Assembly: GCA_037951105.1 (NCBI GenBank)
Contig: JBAMJV010004317.1
Coordinates: 24,929-88,928, forward strand
Direction of reading: 5' to 3'
Length of the DNA: 64,000 nucleotides
Source of the DNA: Echinarachnius parma
Lineage: Eukaryota > Echinodermata > Echinoidea > Clypeasteroida > Echinarachniidae
Shown here: piece after piece, positions 11,201 to 26,200 of the stretch
Position numbering within the stretch: the first letter of the stretch is position 1
Layout: each line of letters opens with the position of its first letter
Notes under the pieces: generated by a model
Databases searched by the model: none
Told to the model about the DNA's origin: nothing
Seen by the model: only the letters and a program-made list of their open reading frames with translations
Program-made: the position numbers and the translations under genes

Positions 11201-14200
11201 TAAGATTCTTTTTGATTTCCAATTCATCTGTATTTCAAATATTATGTTTTGTGTAATGATATAATATTGTTTTCTCTGGCAAGTTGATATTGGTAACATA
11301 CTCTGACAAGAAACAGTTATAAAATATACCAGGAAAGGAATCTTGAGACAATATAGCGTTGCTTTTAAATGATGTTCTTCCTTGCTTTAGACAAGTAATA
11401 TCATTTATTATCATATTACCATACTATGATGTTGTGTATATCATTTATTTCAAGTAATATTTGAACTCCTATCTCCATTCTTGCAGAATCTGATCCGTCA
11501 ACATGCCAAAGAACTGATAGAAGAGGGCATTGGCTGTATTCAACGTAGCGAATGGATGTGTGGTCATATATTTTTAGCCAAGGCAAAGTTTCTTTATCAC
11601 AATTTGGAGAAGCATCATTTTCTACGCCCTGAAGATCGGCATAAACAAATGCGGACTCTTAAATTGCATGCAGAGGTCTGTTTACATAGACAGCCACCTT
11701 CGGTAAGTACTGATCAAGTCAAGCTTTGTATGATTTTAACAAAAGTGCTGAACAGCCTTCATGAATACTAATGAAATATTATATATTTGCATTCATGATG
11801 CAACATGGATTCAAAACCAACCAATACACAAACAGTTAAAAAATAATCTTTAACTTACTTTTACTGAACCTCATTTATTTGTTTTCATATCAATGCTTGG
11901 GGCGCTCTTGCAGGAGCTCTTTTGCTTTCATGACCTCTAGCTTTTACTTTGAGGATTCAGGAACCTGAATGCTTCAAACCATAATTTTCTTTTGAAAGAA
12001 GATACTTAATTGGTGCATATTTGGTCTGTATTGCGCTCTGCAAAAGTTGTTATGTGAATGGATTTGGCCATAAAGCATAGATGGTTTTTGACAAGGAGAT
12101 ACATGTAGTTAATAGAATAACTCTTTGTACAAATGTTTTGGTGATGATAACACATGGTATTTTTTGCATTGGTGATGATAAAATTGGGCATTTTTTGCCT
12201 CCCCCTGTCCATCAGAATGTGATATTTTGTGTATGTGTATGCCATTTATCCAACCTATGAAAATGTGACACTTTCACTATATTTATTCTGCCTATGAAAG
12301 ATTTTTCTTTTTCTCTCTGAACAGAATTTGTTGCAGATCATAGAAGGAGGACTGGATAGTCTGAAAAAAGGTAACATACCCATGTTGATTAATAGTTCCA
12401 TCATGATAGAAATGCACACTGTCTTGCAAGGAATTATACCTTAATAGCTAATTTATCTGTTACAGTCCGTTATTCCGAAGATTCGTTATTCCGAAGGTTC
12501 AGTTATTTCGAAGGTTCGTTATTCCGAAGGTTCGTTATTCCGAAGGTTCGTTATTCCGAAGGTTCGTTATTCCGAGGGTTCTTTATTCCGAAGGTTCGCT
12601 ATTCCTAAAACGAAATCGGGTTCGTTATTCCGAAGGTTCGTTTATCCGAAGAAAAAAATCGGGTTCGTTGTTCCAAAGGTTCGTTATTCCGAAGGTTCAT
12701 TAGTCCGAAAATAAAATAGGGTTCGTTAATCCGAAAATTAAATTGGGTTTGTTATAATACTATAATTTGTGTTTTGTTTATTTAATTTACAGCCTGCATT
12801 AAGCATACCCCTCCCCCTTTCCCTCCCTTGGCCAGACCAATCAAACATTTAAGTTTATTTTATCTCTTTATATGAAATTATAGCATTATAACAAACCCAA
12901 ATTCATTTTCGGATTAACGAACCCGATTTCATTTTAGGAATAGCGAATCTTCGGAATAACGAACCCTCGGAATAACGGACCTTCGGAATAACGAACCCGA
13001 TTTTATTTTCGGACTAACGAACCTTCGGACTAACGAACCTGATTTCATTTTAGGAATAGCGAACCTTCGGAATAACGAACCCTCGGAATAACGAACCTTC
13101 GGAATAACAAACCTTCGGAATAATGCAACAAATGTTCGGATTAACAAACCCTATTTCATTTTAGGATTAACGAACCCTCGGGTATACGAAATTTGCGTGT
13201 TCGGAATAACGAACCTTCGGAATAACGAAGCGCACCCAATTTATCATGGGGACCTGGTACATGTAGGGGCATACAACTTCTGCCATACATCTAACTTAGT
13301 CTGGAGCACCCTGAGCAGCTCCAGCTAGTATGCTCCCCAGGGAATTGAGATGGTGCACAAGATAATTGCGCGGGTTTGAAATGTACATGATGACCAAGGG
13401 TTAAGATAATGCTACAGAACTTAGGAACCCTGTATTAAGCGATATATTCATTTTTGGTTTTAAATGTATCTGATAACCGAGGGTTATGATAATTAGAAAC
13501 CCTGTATTATGCACTATTAGTACAATAATAGCATCTTTTATTGATATTTTTATGATTTGTTTGTTTTTCAGTTCCTTACGAGGATCCCGAGAGACAGTTC
13601 CTGAGCACAGCCCTGAATTTCAGGAAGTTATTCTGCCTCATCCCTTCGGGGGACAAACTCAGTGTGGAACGGCTAGGGAAGCAGTGTCAGAAGTCATTTC
13701 ACAGATTGGACTCTGACAATAAGGTGTGCGTGCATTCCATGTCCCTTTCAAGAATGTCTGAATATATTGAATGTATTCACAAAATACCTGGCCAAAGTAA
13801 TTTCGAGACCAGTTCTTAATGGGTTGATGCTATTTGATTTAAGAATTTCATTATGAGTTTTTAGTATACATTGGTTTTGTTTCTAATTTGAAAGTAAAAT
13901 GTTCAGTTAGTCTCGTAAACTTTACTTTCAGTTATTTATATTTGATATATTTTTTATAGATACCATGTAAGATGAAAGATCGCAAAAGAAACAAAGAAAT
14001 GTACTGTGTCATGAAATAAATATTGTTTTCTTTATTTTAGTCGATATTGACAACAGGGAATCATACTATTCCTGCTTAATGAATAATACATGAATTTGTT
14101 TAACTTTTGCCTTTAGCTATTCGTGGCCCATTATTTTGGGTGTGTTGACAGTTTGGATTTTGAAAGGTTTGTGTCGGAATCGATCCCCTGTTTGCAAAGC

Positions 14201-17200
14201 ACTACAGTAGGAGCAGCAGCAAGGACAGAAGATGTCCCTGTTGATGGAGCATGGGGTCCAGCCCCTCTTGACCCCCATCGGCCTTCTCCTACATCTGGTA
14301 GGGCATCGCCTCCACCCAAGGTGAGAATAAATCATTTGTAGAGTAGAAGAAGGGCGCTAATTAAGACATCATTTGTGCTTCTGAGATTATCATGTTCAAA
14401 GTTTGGGAGCTTTTAAGAAATCTAACATTGCTCTTTTTTCTTTATATAATTTATACAAAGGCATTATGAATCCAATTGCGAATGAGGATTTCTGTTTTTT
14501 TTTCTTCTCAATATGATGGGAAGACTGAAATTTTGTCTTAATATTTGATGTGTGAAATAGTGGAACATTCCCTACAAAAACAAATTTAAAGCACTAACAT
14601 TATTTTAATAATTAATATTTCAGAAATTACAACAAAGATGTAAAAACTAGATGTGAAGACAAAGACATCATAGAGGAGTGAACAAACTACTATAGCTTTC
14701 AATTTTTTTTTCATTTCAGAAGCGACGGTCACGACGAAAAAACAAGATGCACCAAAACAAGAAGCTCCAGCGCCGTCATAATTCAGACATGAGGTCATCC
14801 GACTCATCCTCTCCAGAGCGCCCACTCTCTTTGGACTGTAGCGGTGGAGAGTCTGAGGAAGACCGATCAGTTGAGATGACCTCAAATAATCAGGCAGCGT
14901 CTCTGGAATCTAGGCGCAGGAAGAAAATACAGCGTTCCCGTGACCCTCTGTCCTGTCAGGACTTGGCTAATGAAGAGTGTTTCGACAACCTTGAGAAAAT
15001 ATCAGCAGCAGCAGAAAGAAAAGCTTCAGGAGATCCAGCTCAAAAGGAGTCTACAACCCAGAGTAGGCCAGGTCCAGGGTCAACACAGTCTGGGAAGACA
15101 ACCACGGTCGACAGATCAGTCCGACCAAAGAGGCCAAATCTGTCACAGCATTCTGTCAGTTCTGAAGGAACACCAGTCAAAGGCAAACGTCAGAGGCCTT
15201 CCCAGTCACAGGATGTTCAAGCCAGTCTGACAGCCAGCAATGTGACGCCTGCTGAAGTACCTCCATTCAGTTATACCATTCAGGTAAGTTTGCTTCAGCT
15301 AGAAAGTCTCCATGAATACTTTTGAATCTTAGTCCCAACAGCCATTTATTGCCTTTTCTAAAGTGTTGATTTCCGCCTTCAGTGAGAGTGCTGCTATAAT
15401 TAATAATTGTTTTTTTCCTTCCCTACTTTAGGCTGCTTGTGGGTCATGCTGGACCAAGAACACTTATGACATCAAAGGACGGATTTCAGAGGGAGGAGCA
15501 GTGTGCGCTGGCAACAGCAGACATCCCTGGGGCCTGTATACTGTCCAAGTTGTCTTCTCGAAGGAGAAGTGGATCCGTGTCATCGGCCAACCTCCAAGCC
15601 TCCGGGATGATGCGACACCCAGGCTCTGTGTTGAATACAAGTGCAGAAAGAAGCAGTCTTTGCGTTGTACTTACGCTCACTGCCAAGAAGAGCTGGAACT
15701 TTGGAAATATCAGAGGGAATTCAATGGTGAGATTTGATTTATGATAATATCATATACAGTAAAGTCTGTGTGAAGTAACTGTTTCTTCTTTTTGCTATTC
15801 TTACTATTCTTACTTATGAAATGTACTAACAAATTTTAAGTTGCTGTTTTTAAATTATTTTACACTAGTGTGCTATATACTTTGCCCTACTAAGGAACTT
15901 CCAGCAGCAATATAATGACGTAAAGATGAATTATAATTAATTCACATGCACATGCAGTGAGAACCATTGAAGAGGTGATCAAGATTCAGCAACGAGCTCA
16001 CAGGCCAAAAGACGAGGGGGACCGAAAGGTGTCTGAACCGGTAGCCGAGTGCCCTCGTCGTTGTCGGTACTGTGATGTCATTTGCAAGACGGGAGATGCC
16101 TTTGAGAAGCACAAAGCTTCTGTTGAGCATAAAGCCAGGCTCATTCCAGATGTAGGTCACAACTGGAGGTACCGCGACCCTCCACTAGGAACTGACCCTC
16201 AGCAGTACCAGCTGTGCAAAGGGTAAGTACTCAAGACACTACATAATGAACCATTTTACTTTTTCAACTTTTTTTTTTTACCAAAGCAAATAAAATGTAC
16301 AAAGAAGAGTTTAAAAAAATTAGCTAAAATATTGGTCTTTACCAGGAATTGAACCCGAGACCAATTCTCTTACAAAATTGAGCCACGCACAAGGCCCTAT
16401 TGATGGCGTTTCTTCACAGAAACCCTTTTCAATGCTTGTGATGGTCGACGATGAACAACGTGATCAGATGGCAAACTGCAAAATATGTATCTGCATCTGT
16501 ACATCTTCGTTTCTGTATTGTTTATGTTTATATGTTTTCATTGTATATATATGACTTGTATCCCAATTAGGAATGCAAGCAGTCAGTGCCCCTACTCAGG
16601 ACGCAGCCAAGAGGACAATGAGTGCATCGATGCTCACAGCATGGAGGAGCTCTCGGAGTGGATATGGCGTGATCAGATGCAGACAGTGAAGCTGCAAAAG
16701 GCTCGCCAAGAAGACCTCTTCGCATTCCTGAACGACCTGGCGTTCGAACTGGATGAGAAGGGGCCAAAGGGACTGGTGGGTTATGCTCAGCTCTTATTTC
16801 TTTTTCTGTCTTATAAATGTTTTAGGCCTATTTTCATTGTGCTCAAGTAGAAGGCATTACATCACCATTTGAAAATGTGTGAATTATACTTTTAGAAAAA
16901 CTTGTACATATAAATTTTAAAAAGGAAAACCTCTTAAAATTCCTGGATGACCTGGCATATCAACATTTTTTTTGGTGATTGTAGGCAAAATCAATGGGCA
17001 GTAGGTGATAGGATCAGTCATAAATATTCAGCTTCTTTTCAGTTTTTGTTTGCTATTAAACTCAATATTCTCTTAGGCTCTTATGTTGATATTCGTGTAC
17101 GAATGGAGTCTCAAATATCACTCTTGGAAAATTGAATGAAGTAAATGGATCACTTTGATGAAATGTGTGCGCATTATATTTACATACCGGTATGTAAAGT

Positions 17201-20200
17201 GTTCATATCGTTGGGCGAGAGTGAGAAGGGCATTTTGTTGTTGTTGCTAAATTGAGTTTTACATACATTCTTGTAGGCTAGGGCCTCCTTTATCCCATCA
17301 AGGACAGTGTTCCACATATTTGTGGGTTGGTAGTCCTAAACTTCAGTAAGAAGATAAAAAGTTATATGCAGTATACAAGGAGAAAGAGCATAAATTTCTC
17401 TATTTTTAGAGCCCTATTTTGTAACACTACCTGCTTTAGTTATTTTTTAATGATTATTATTATTGCGTAGATGCTATAATTTAGGAAAATTCTTAAATTG
17501 GCAACACATTGTGATATTCATTTAAAAAAACAGATTTTGGCATTCAAATTGGCAACTTTGCATCAAAGTCACTTCATATTTGTCTTATATTGTAATTACT
17601 TAATATTTTCCACCTATTTTTATGTCATTAAAAGGTCGAAAAAAATTAGGAGTTGCCAATTTGTAGAGGAAAATAATGATAAATTTTACCTTAACCCTAA
17701 CCAGGCCGGGTTATTTTGGCTATGCTATAGCCGGGGGGGGGGGGGGGGGGGGGGGGTGGATTCCACCCCCCCCCCTTAGATCTCGGTCGCCGAACGCGCG
17801 GTCGCCACAAAATTTGGCACACAGATAGATTGCGACATAATCTACAAGATTGCATTGTTAGTTTTTTGAAGAAAAAAAAAAAATCAATTTCGAATTAATT
17901 ATGCAAATTTATGCAAAAATCCCCTTTTTGTCAATAAATCGCTAAATATGGCTCAGAATATGCTAATTTTGTGCATGAATATTCTTTATGACCTAATTAT
18001 CAGGTTTTCAACATTAAAAATTGCGACAGCCAAAAAATCCCTTATGTATTTCTTTGTTTTTTTAATTTCTTATGTATTTCTTTGTTTTTTAACTTTTGTT
18101 TTTTATTATTTTTTTTGATGGAATAAATTATTAACCATTATTCAACAACTTTTAGGCCAAAATTAACCCCTTTACCACGCCATTTGATATACTGCTTCAA
18201 TAGCTATATACGAGATTTTTTTAATGGACCGGTCGAATTACCGCATTGGGTGAGCACAAAAGAACAGATCGATATCTGGTTGACCATGGCATTGTATTCG
18301 CTTCTATTCAACCTAGCGTGAGTTCGCTGGTCAAGTAGTACCGTAGGTGCTGGAGAACCCGGACGGGGGGAGAACCCGGCCAAAAAATGGACAGGGCTAC
18401 CTTTGAAATTAGATTTGCCGATAATGCACTGAACATGCGACTCGAAACTTATATCAAACGATTGATCTGCATATTGCTCATAAAATACATGTATATTGCT
18501 GTTCTGTAGTCCTCCTGGTTATCCAGAAAATCGCTTGAAAGTCAGTCTTTAAACTCCAACATTTGTTATTTTTTATTTTATTCACGATAATTTGAGATTA
18601 CAATTTTTATAATCTTTATTCTCGCTTTTGTAAATCTACGCTCAGTAGTTCATTTCGGTAGAAACTTACACCAATTGGACCGTAATATCGCGGTGCCCTC
18701 GCTGATAAAAAACTATCGCTCAACGGCAAAGCGGGTTTCCGCACGGCGCGATTTCATGCACGAAGGTTCAATTTATCGCAGTGCAGGAGAACCCGGACAC
18801 CGCGCACGGTGTGTGTACAAAGTCAATGACGCACTGTGCTATCTGTGTTGTGTGTGACTGTCCGGGTTCTCCAGCAACTATGGTACACACAATAGAGGCG
18901 ATCGATATGCATAGTACAGGCTCAGCGAAGTGAAAATCTCTGCAATTTCTGTGAACTGGCTTGCATGGGTTTGTATACGAATATCCTGAAAGTAGACTTG
19001 TGTATTACCATGATAAAATTGTAATAAAACAATAACCACGCAACTAGAGTCTGGGAGACTTGATATACATGTAGCCAAGGGTTCAATCTTTGTATTCAGC
19101 TAAATAATATTGTACTTACAAGATGCATACATATATGTTTATGCAATTAATATAGCCCTTTCTCGGAACCGAGAAATCTCGGTTCCCGTATATGAGTAGG
19201 CGCATCGGGAACCGAGAATTCTCGGCAATTTGGCGATTTTCGGGCCGACGCTCACTTACAAAAGGTCACGTGACTTTAGAACCGTATACCCGGTCGTCGC
19301 AAATTTGGTCTCAAAAGTTGCGCAAGACTTCAATGAAAAAAATCATGAAGTCGCGTGGCAATACCTGCGCGCGTTGCGGAATTATCGCGCGAAAAGTCGA
19401 GGGGGGGGTGGATTCCACTCCCCCCCGGCCTGGTTAGGGTTAAAATAGCTCTTGATCTTGATGGGTTATGTAATGCAAAATTTACAAATAACATTTATGT
19501 CTTATTGAGGAATATTCATCAAATATAAAAGAGAGCTTGATCATCTGGTTTCTACATGGCTTTCAAACTGTAAACATATGTGATTATCTCAGAAGTACAG
19601 AACAGTATATCTCATTTCAAAGTAGTATCATCTTTAATGTCTTGATTGAAGGTCGCTGATGACCTTGATGACGTAGAGGTCTACCATGAGGAATTGGACG
19701 TAACCGTGGAGAAACCAGCTGAAGGAGAATCAGTGCACCACAAACTGGACTTACTCATTAAGTCAAACAGTGAGGTATGTACACATGAAATACAATTTGA
19801 AAAGGGTATCTATTATCATGCAATTACCAATAAAATATTGCAGTATTCATAATTTTAACACTTAATTTATAGATATTCATGGCAATCATGCCTTCTTCTA
19901 ATAAAAGATCTTATATATTGGCAATATAATAAGAGCTTTTAAATGTCTCAGGGTAAATCTCAGTAAGTATAAATGAACCACAATACTTGTTGGGCTTTAA
20001 GGCTCTATATGGCCAGTCAAAAAAATGTCTTAAAGGGATAGTTTATTTTTTTGGTATAGAGGGCGCTAGACAAAATAATTTTTTGGTGAGATAATGAAAA
20101 ACTAAGTGTCAAATTTGAAAGAGCATACAAGTTTAATGACAGAATGAACTTTATTGGATCAAAATCGGTTCAGAAATGGCTAAAATATATCCATAAACAT

Positions 20201-23200
20201 AATAATGGTGGGGCCAGCCGTTAAAAATGCTTCCTGTTTTCAAAAATGTTCAAAATAGGTTTTTAGATAGTTGTTGATTATCTCTCTATCTAATCACTAT
20301 TTCAACAAAACATCACATGCACAATATTTTATTTAAAATGGTTGAAACCGATTAGTGTTTAGATGTTTAGATAGCGCCCTCTTGAGTTGTAACGGCTTTT
20401 TACTTGGTCATTTGTAATGTTTTATTCCTTTTGAGCATGGTCAAGTTATAACTATTAGTTTGTAATGTAATGGTGCAGGTTTTGCTTACTAAAACTCAGT
20501 TTACCAAAACTGTACTCTCTTTACCAGAACTCAACTATCCCTTTAATTGAAGTATCAAAGTATATTCCAGTGGAGGAAAACATATATGTAAAATATCTAT
20601 TCTTTAATTATCTGCAGAAACGACTGCACCGTGTAGGTCTTGTTTACGATGAAGATCGGCCTTACTTTAACCTTTCGGAGCCCAGAAATGAAGAGCGCCC
20701 TCAGATCTGCCCGGGGCGCTGCTTGCTAGTTAGAGAAGAGGACGACTGCAAGGAGTATGAAATAACGGTCAACTTCACATCCAAACATCAGGGAGTATTT
20801 GAGCAATTCATCGTCATAGACTTTGGTGAGTTTTAACTCTTAAAAGGCCAGGAATTGTAATGCTCTATGGCATTTGTGTGCATTGTAATTCGCAGAAATG
20901 CAAGCTTGGTACGCTAGGAGAATACATGTACATGTTATATGCCCAAATTTAAAATGGTCTTGACTCCTTGAACTGTTCAAACAATTGATGTCCTTTGGTA
21001 TAATTGTACTTTGCTCTTAAAATAGCATCAAATATGTAGGTTCTCAAAGACCTCATTGTGTAAGGGGTAAAAATTACATCTACAACAGTACTATGACTTT
21101 TAAATGTATGAGTGACTTCGGTAATAGTAGGACCAATCTGTCTGCATTATACTAATTTGTAGAATAAGCAAATGCATGTAAATGAGACGTCAAAAGTGTC
21201 ATGGGAAGATCCCCATCTTGGACTTGCTATTAAAGATATTCGTATTCAAAGATGAGCAGAGTGTTCACCTTTGGGAAGCAAGACAAGTTGCCACTGCAGA
21301 CAGGTGATCTCTATATTGACAGGTCCTCTAACATTAATTCTCTGCAGGGGATAACATTCGGTAGTCACTATAGGCAGTTTAATTGGCTGTCGCAAACGGA
21401 TGGTATTTAAGACCGGTTTGACTGTTATGTGTTTATCTGCCTCCAGGTGAAAAGCCTTACATACTCCGCAAGCTTTGTATCAGCGTAGGGGATCAGCCGC
21501 GGTTAGAGGTTGAGGAGGAGTTCAGCCAGGCGGAGGAAGTCTGGACCGATTCAAACAAACGCATCATCAGATTCAATAAAAATCAGAACAGCTGGATGCA
21601 TCGGTAATAGTTTGGCTTTTACTCAGATTGCATTTTGTAATAATTGTAGTATTGTACGATGACTATAAATCTATATTTATACCATCTATATTAATTTTTA
21701 TGATGAATAAAATGAGAATAATCTTCATAATTAACCTTAGGCCAAAAAAAAAAATTTGTTTGATTGGCGTAACGGGCAACCAAAAATTAGGGTAGGTCGG
21801 TCGGGATTTTTTTTTTTTTTTTTTAACTTTTTTTTTATATGCAGATGCATGCTGGCCCTGGCCGGCGGCATAAACATTGTACATGCATGCGCTGCATAGG
21901 TACCGCGGGGTATTCGGTACCGCGTATACGTACGGTACATTGCATGTACTGTATACAGTATTCGCGCCTTCATCGCCTCGCGGGGAAAAAGCGATATCGC
22001 AACACTTCCGGGTTTTTAGTGCAGCAAATATATCGATCGCAAATGCAGCGCGATACTCAGGCGATAGCAATTTTTTCGCTTCGATATACACAACGATACA
22101 TAACGATATTGATCGCAATCGGCAAAAACATCTAGGGTCGGCGGTATTTTTAGGGACGGGCGGGTTACGCCAATCCAACAATTTATTTTTTATGGCCTAA
22201 GGCCAAAAAAAAAAAAGGTTTGATTGGCGTAACGGGCAACCAAAAATTAGAGCAGGTCGGTAGGGATTTTTTTTTCTTTTTTTTTTTCTTTTTTTTTTTC
22301 CTCGCACAAATACACAAAAACACACACATAACACATCGCAATTGCAAATTCTATTGCAATTTTGTATTTATTTATTTATTTTTTATTATTATTAAACAAA
22401 TAAATAAATTCAGAAAAAACCTCTAGGGTCGGCGTGCATTAGCGCCGGTATTTTTAGGGGCGGGCGGGTTACGCCAATCCAACCATTTATTTTTCATGGC
22501 CTAATCATCCAGCCTAATTAGGTATTCAAAAGATTTGTCATGAGGCTATCTTCTATATTGGCCCACTTCTATGGAATAATTTCCTTTAGTGGAATTCTTA
22601 AAACAAAATCTAACACCTCATGCCTTGATTATCTTTTTAAAGAAAGTTACCGCACACTCAAAGCTCAAACAATTATTGTCTTCTATGTTGTCTCATTCCT
22701 TTTAACAAATTGCATTGAAGCTTTTTTTCCAATTTAATACTGAACAGTTATGTGGCTTCCATGATCTGTAAAGCAAGAATTTCATGCCTTTTCACCATAG
22801 TGAACAAGCTAATGTATAGGCTCTTTGACTTTTTTCAGTTTATAATCTTGCAAAATTGGCGTATGTTTTTTTTAATTATTCTATTGCAATTCCATGACTT
22901 CCCTGAGAAATGTGCCTAATTTTCTCCTAACTTTCCATGACCCACAGGATGATATTACAATTTTCCCTGATATTTAAGGCTGGGAAAATAGCTTATTTAA
23001 ATCCATGACTTATTCCAGGCTGTATCCCTGTTATTTTCTCCCTTGCAGGCAAACGCGACACTACCCTCAACCTTCCATTGCTGAAGATGCAACCAATGGA
23101 GTTGATGCGAGCAGTGCATTGGATCTGACCCTGGAGACATACAAACCCTTCATGCATGACATGCTTTACAAGGAAGAGAGAGAGATGATGAAAAGGGTCT

Positions 23201-26200
23201 CCAGGTATATATATGTACATGTATATCCTCATTTGGTTATTATGATACAGTTCCAATCCCTGCAATTTGTGGATCTAGAAATCATGATGTATAGTATTGC
23301 ACACTAAGAAAATATGAAAGGTATAAAAGTCCTCCCAAAATGATGTCCGCTACAATGACAATGATGTAATCCAGTAATATACCGGGTGGGCCCCCCCCCC
23401 CCCCAAAAAAAAAAAACGGAACAGGGTACTTTCCATTATAAAGAAACATCAAGACTAGGTTCACTGGAAAGATAGTCTTTTTAAAGGAAATTTTATACCA
23501 AGAACATTAATATTGGTTGAGTAGTTTTTGGTCTAGGGCGTCTTTTATAATGACACCATTTCAAGTTCAAATTTGTGTCAATATCCACGAAGTCTGTGCC
23601 TGGAAAATAGCCATTCACACCCAGCCCTCATAGCATCAAGCAGTGATCAGTACGAATACTATTGTCCATGTGCATTCAGCTGTGAAAACCCAGGTCGGAA
23701 GCGAAGGGGTAACATTGCCAGTGACATGAGGGGCTCACAAACTTGTCCTGTACAGGAATGTGATTGTGCGTGTGACGGTATTTTGATATTCTTTACCTTA
23801 TCAATATATTCTTATCAACTTTATACCAGGTAGGGTGAAGGAGAGGGCAGGGCGATGGAGATGGGGAAAACTTCCTGAATGTTCATCCCCTTCTTTCTTC
23901 CCGTTTACTCACTCCCTCCCATATGCCCCTTCGCTTAAGACCTGGGTTTGTACATCTGGGGGGCGTTGCATAAAACTCGAAGTTGTGTTTGATTTTGCGT
24001 TTGATCAAACGCAAAATCAAATGCTTGCTCGCAATTGACCGTTGCATAAATATCCGGATCAAACGCAACTTTGCGTCTGATCCATAACATAATTTGACTT
24101 GCGTTTGATATCAAACGCAAAGTTTTGTTTGATTTCAAGCTCAAGTCTTTATTCAACAGAGTTGCTTTTAAACGGAAAGTTGCGTTTGATTTTTGGTGGC
24201 TTGCGTCGAAAATCAAACGCAACTTGGCATTTTGAGTTTTAGCAACGCCCCCCTGAATGGACAAAAGCAATTGTACTGATCACTGCTTGATGCTATGATG
24301 GGCGCGAATGGCTATTTTTCAGGCACCGACTTCGTAGAAATTGACAACAATTTGAACCTGATATGGTGTCACTAAAGACGCCCTGAAACAAAAACTTCTC
24401 GACCCAAATTACTGTTCTTGGTATCAAATTTAGTTTTAAAAGATTATCTATCCAGTGAACCTAGTCCTGACATTTCTTTATAATGGCAAGTACCCTGTAT
24501 AGTATTATTATTATTATTGTTATTATTATTATTATTATCATTATTATTATTACTTTTTATCATCTGTGTACATATGTCCATTCTTTACAGGTACAAAATC
24601 AATGCTGTCATGCATGTTTCCGTCACTGAGAATGGTGAGGTCTTTGGAATGATTCCCTTCGACAGGCCCCTGTATGATGACTCTGAGGCTTCCCGCATCG
24701 TTCAAGAGCATGTGCAGAGCACCCTCCTTAGTTTCAATGACTCCTCTGGCCTCGTCTTCGAAGCCAAAGTTGTCAGACCAGATACTAAGTCTGTCAAAAG
24801 CCCATCGAATGCCCTCAAGGTCTCACTTAGTACTGCATGTGTGCGATACCATGGGTTTCGTGATGGGGCGGGTGTCCAAGTGACAGTCCAGCTCTGCGTT
24901 GCTAGGCAACACTTCCTCAACATGCACTTTGCCTTGGATAAGCTTCACTGCATGGAGACGGTGTTACCAAAACCTGACCAGACCGAGAGGTGAGTGTTAT
25001 AAATAAAAATTACTTTCCTTATATGTCTGAAGGTGATTATCTACATTGGCTGCAATTAAGTAACTTTTCCAGGACCATTTGTATCTTATCAAGCTGGCAA
25101 GTAAATACAAATCAAAACGGGTAGTTTGAACATTGATGTAGATTTTATGCACGTTTATATTGTCAAATGATGAAAATAAATGACACATCATTATTCCTAA
25201 CACCTCTGTAATTCTAATCTTCACTTGTGAATGTATATCATCGGCTGAGAGTAAGATGTGCTTTTAGTTGAATTTTGGCTAAATTATACCATCTTTTTGT
25301 AATACCAAATTTGAGATAATTTTTTGGTCTAATTTTATCAACATCAAAAAGTAACATCGAGCTACAGTTGGTTTCTACATGGCTTTCATTCGATGATTTA
25401 TACATGCATGATAACCTCCGAAGTACAAAAAGTGAATTAACGCCCTTCGATTCTTTCTCGACTGATCATGTCTTTAAGGTTTCCAAGTGGTGAGGATAGT
25501 TCCAGTGGGACTAATGGTTGCCTGAACGAGAGACAGGAACAAGCTGCACGTTACATCAGTCAAGTCCAGTCAATTGAGACAGGTACAGACCAGCAGAGCG
25601 GGCCCAGTCTTATCCTGGGTCCGTGGGGGACGGGAAAGACCTACACACTGGCCCAGGCAGTCCAGCGAACCTTCTCACAGAACAGGGATGCTCGTGTCTT
25701 GATCTGCACGCATTCAAACAGGTATGGAAGCGCTTAATTGTGTCTCACTTTTTATGTCGATTGAACTGCTGGAACATGGTTCGTTCATTGGTGTCTCCTT
25801 AAGTTTTCTTCTTGCTAATAGAAGTATGAAATTATTTTTTGTTTTTTTACATTTCTGCTGCGTTATTGGGATATTTAATATGAACAAAATATTTCAACTG
25901 ATATACAAACCTATGTGTGATGAGCTTTCCTTTTCAATAGATTTCATTGTAAAAACACCAAATTAATTGCCAAAATTAAACTTTTCCCTCAATCCTCAAC
26001 TTAGCACGAGGTGGAAATTTGTGCATGTTTTAGCTTTCAGTAAAACAATGCTTGCATGCCTACAAGTTTATTTGTTTACACGTTCCCCCCTCAGTGCTGC
26101 GGATCTGTACATCACTGAGTACCTGGACAAATACTGCGGATCTCGTGAAGCAATGGATGCTGGGGTCCGTATGAGGCGAATCTATCCAGAATACAGAAGG

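Noticed and set aside
12463-13236. CRISPR-like short repeats
   Set aside because: 16-bp units are directly abutting and inverted around a spacer; it is a foldback minisatellite.
17691-17705. Telomeric repeat TTAACCCTAACC
   Set aside because: Only two units, and they form the terminal inverted repeat matched at 19440.
21663-22181. 172-residue minus-strand open frame
   Set aside because: It lies wholly inside a TIR element with poly-T runs, has no domain and runs through the element boundary.
25724-26094. Separate small genes between exons 16 and 17
   Set aside because: The frames are in an intron with proper donor and acceptor; no motif, AT-rich composition.
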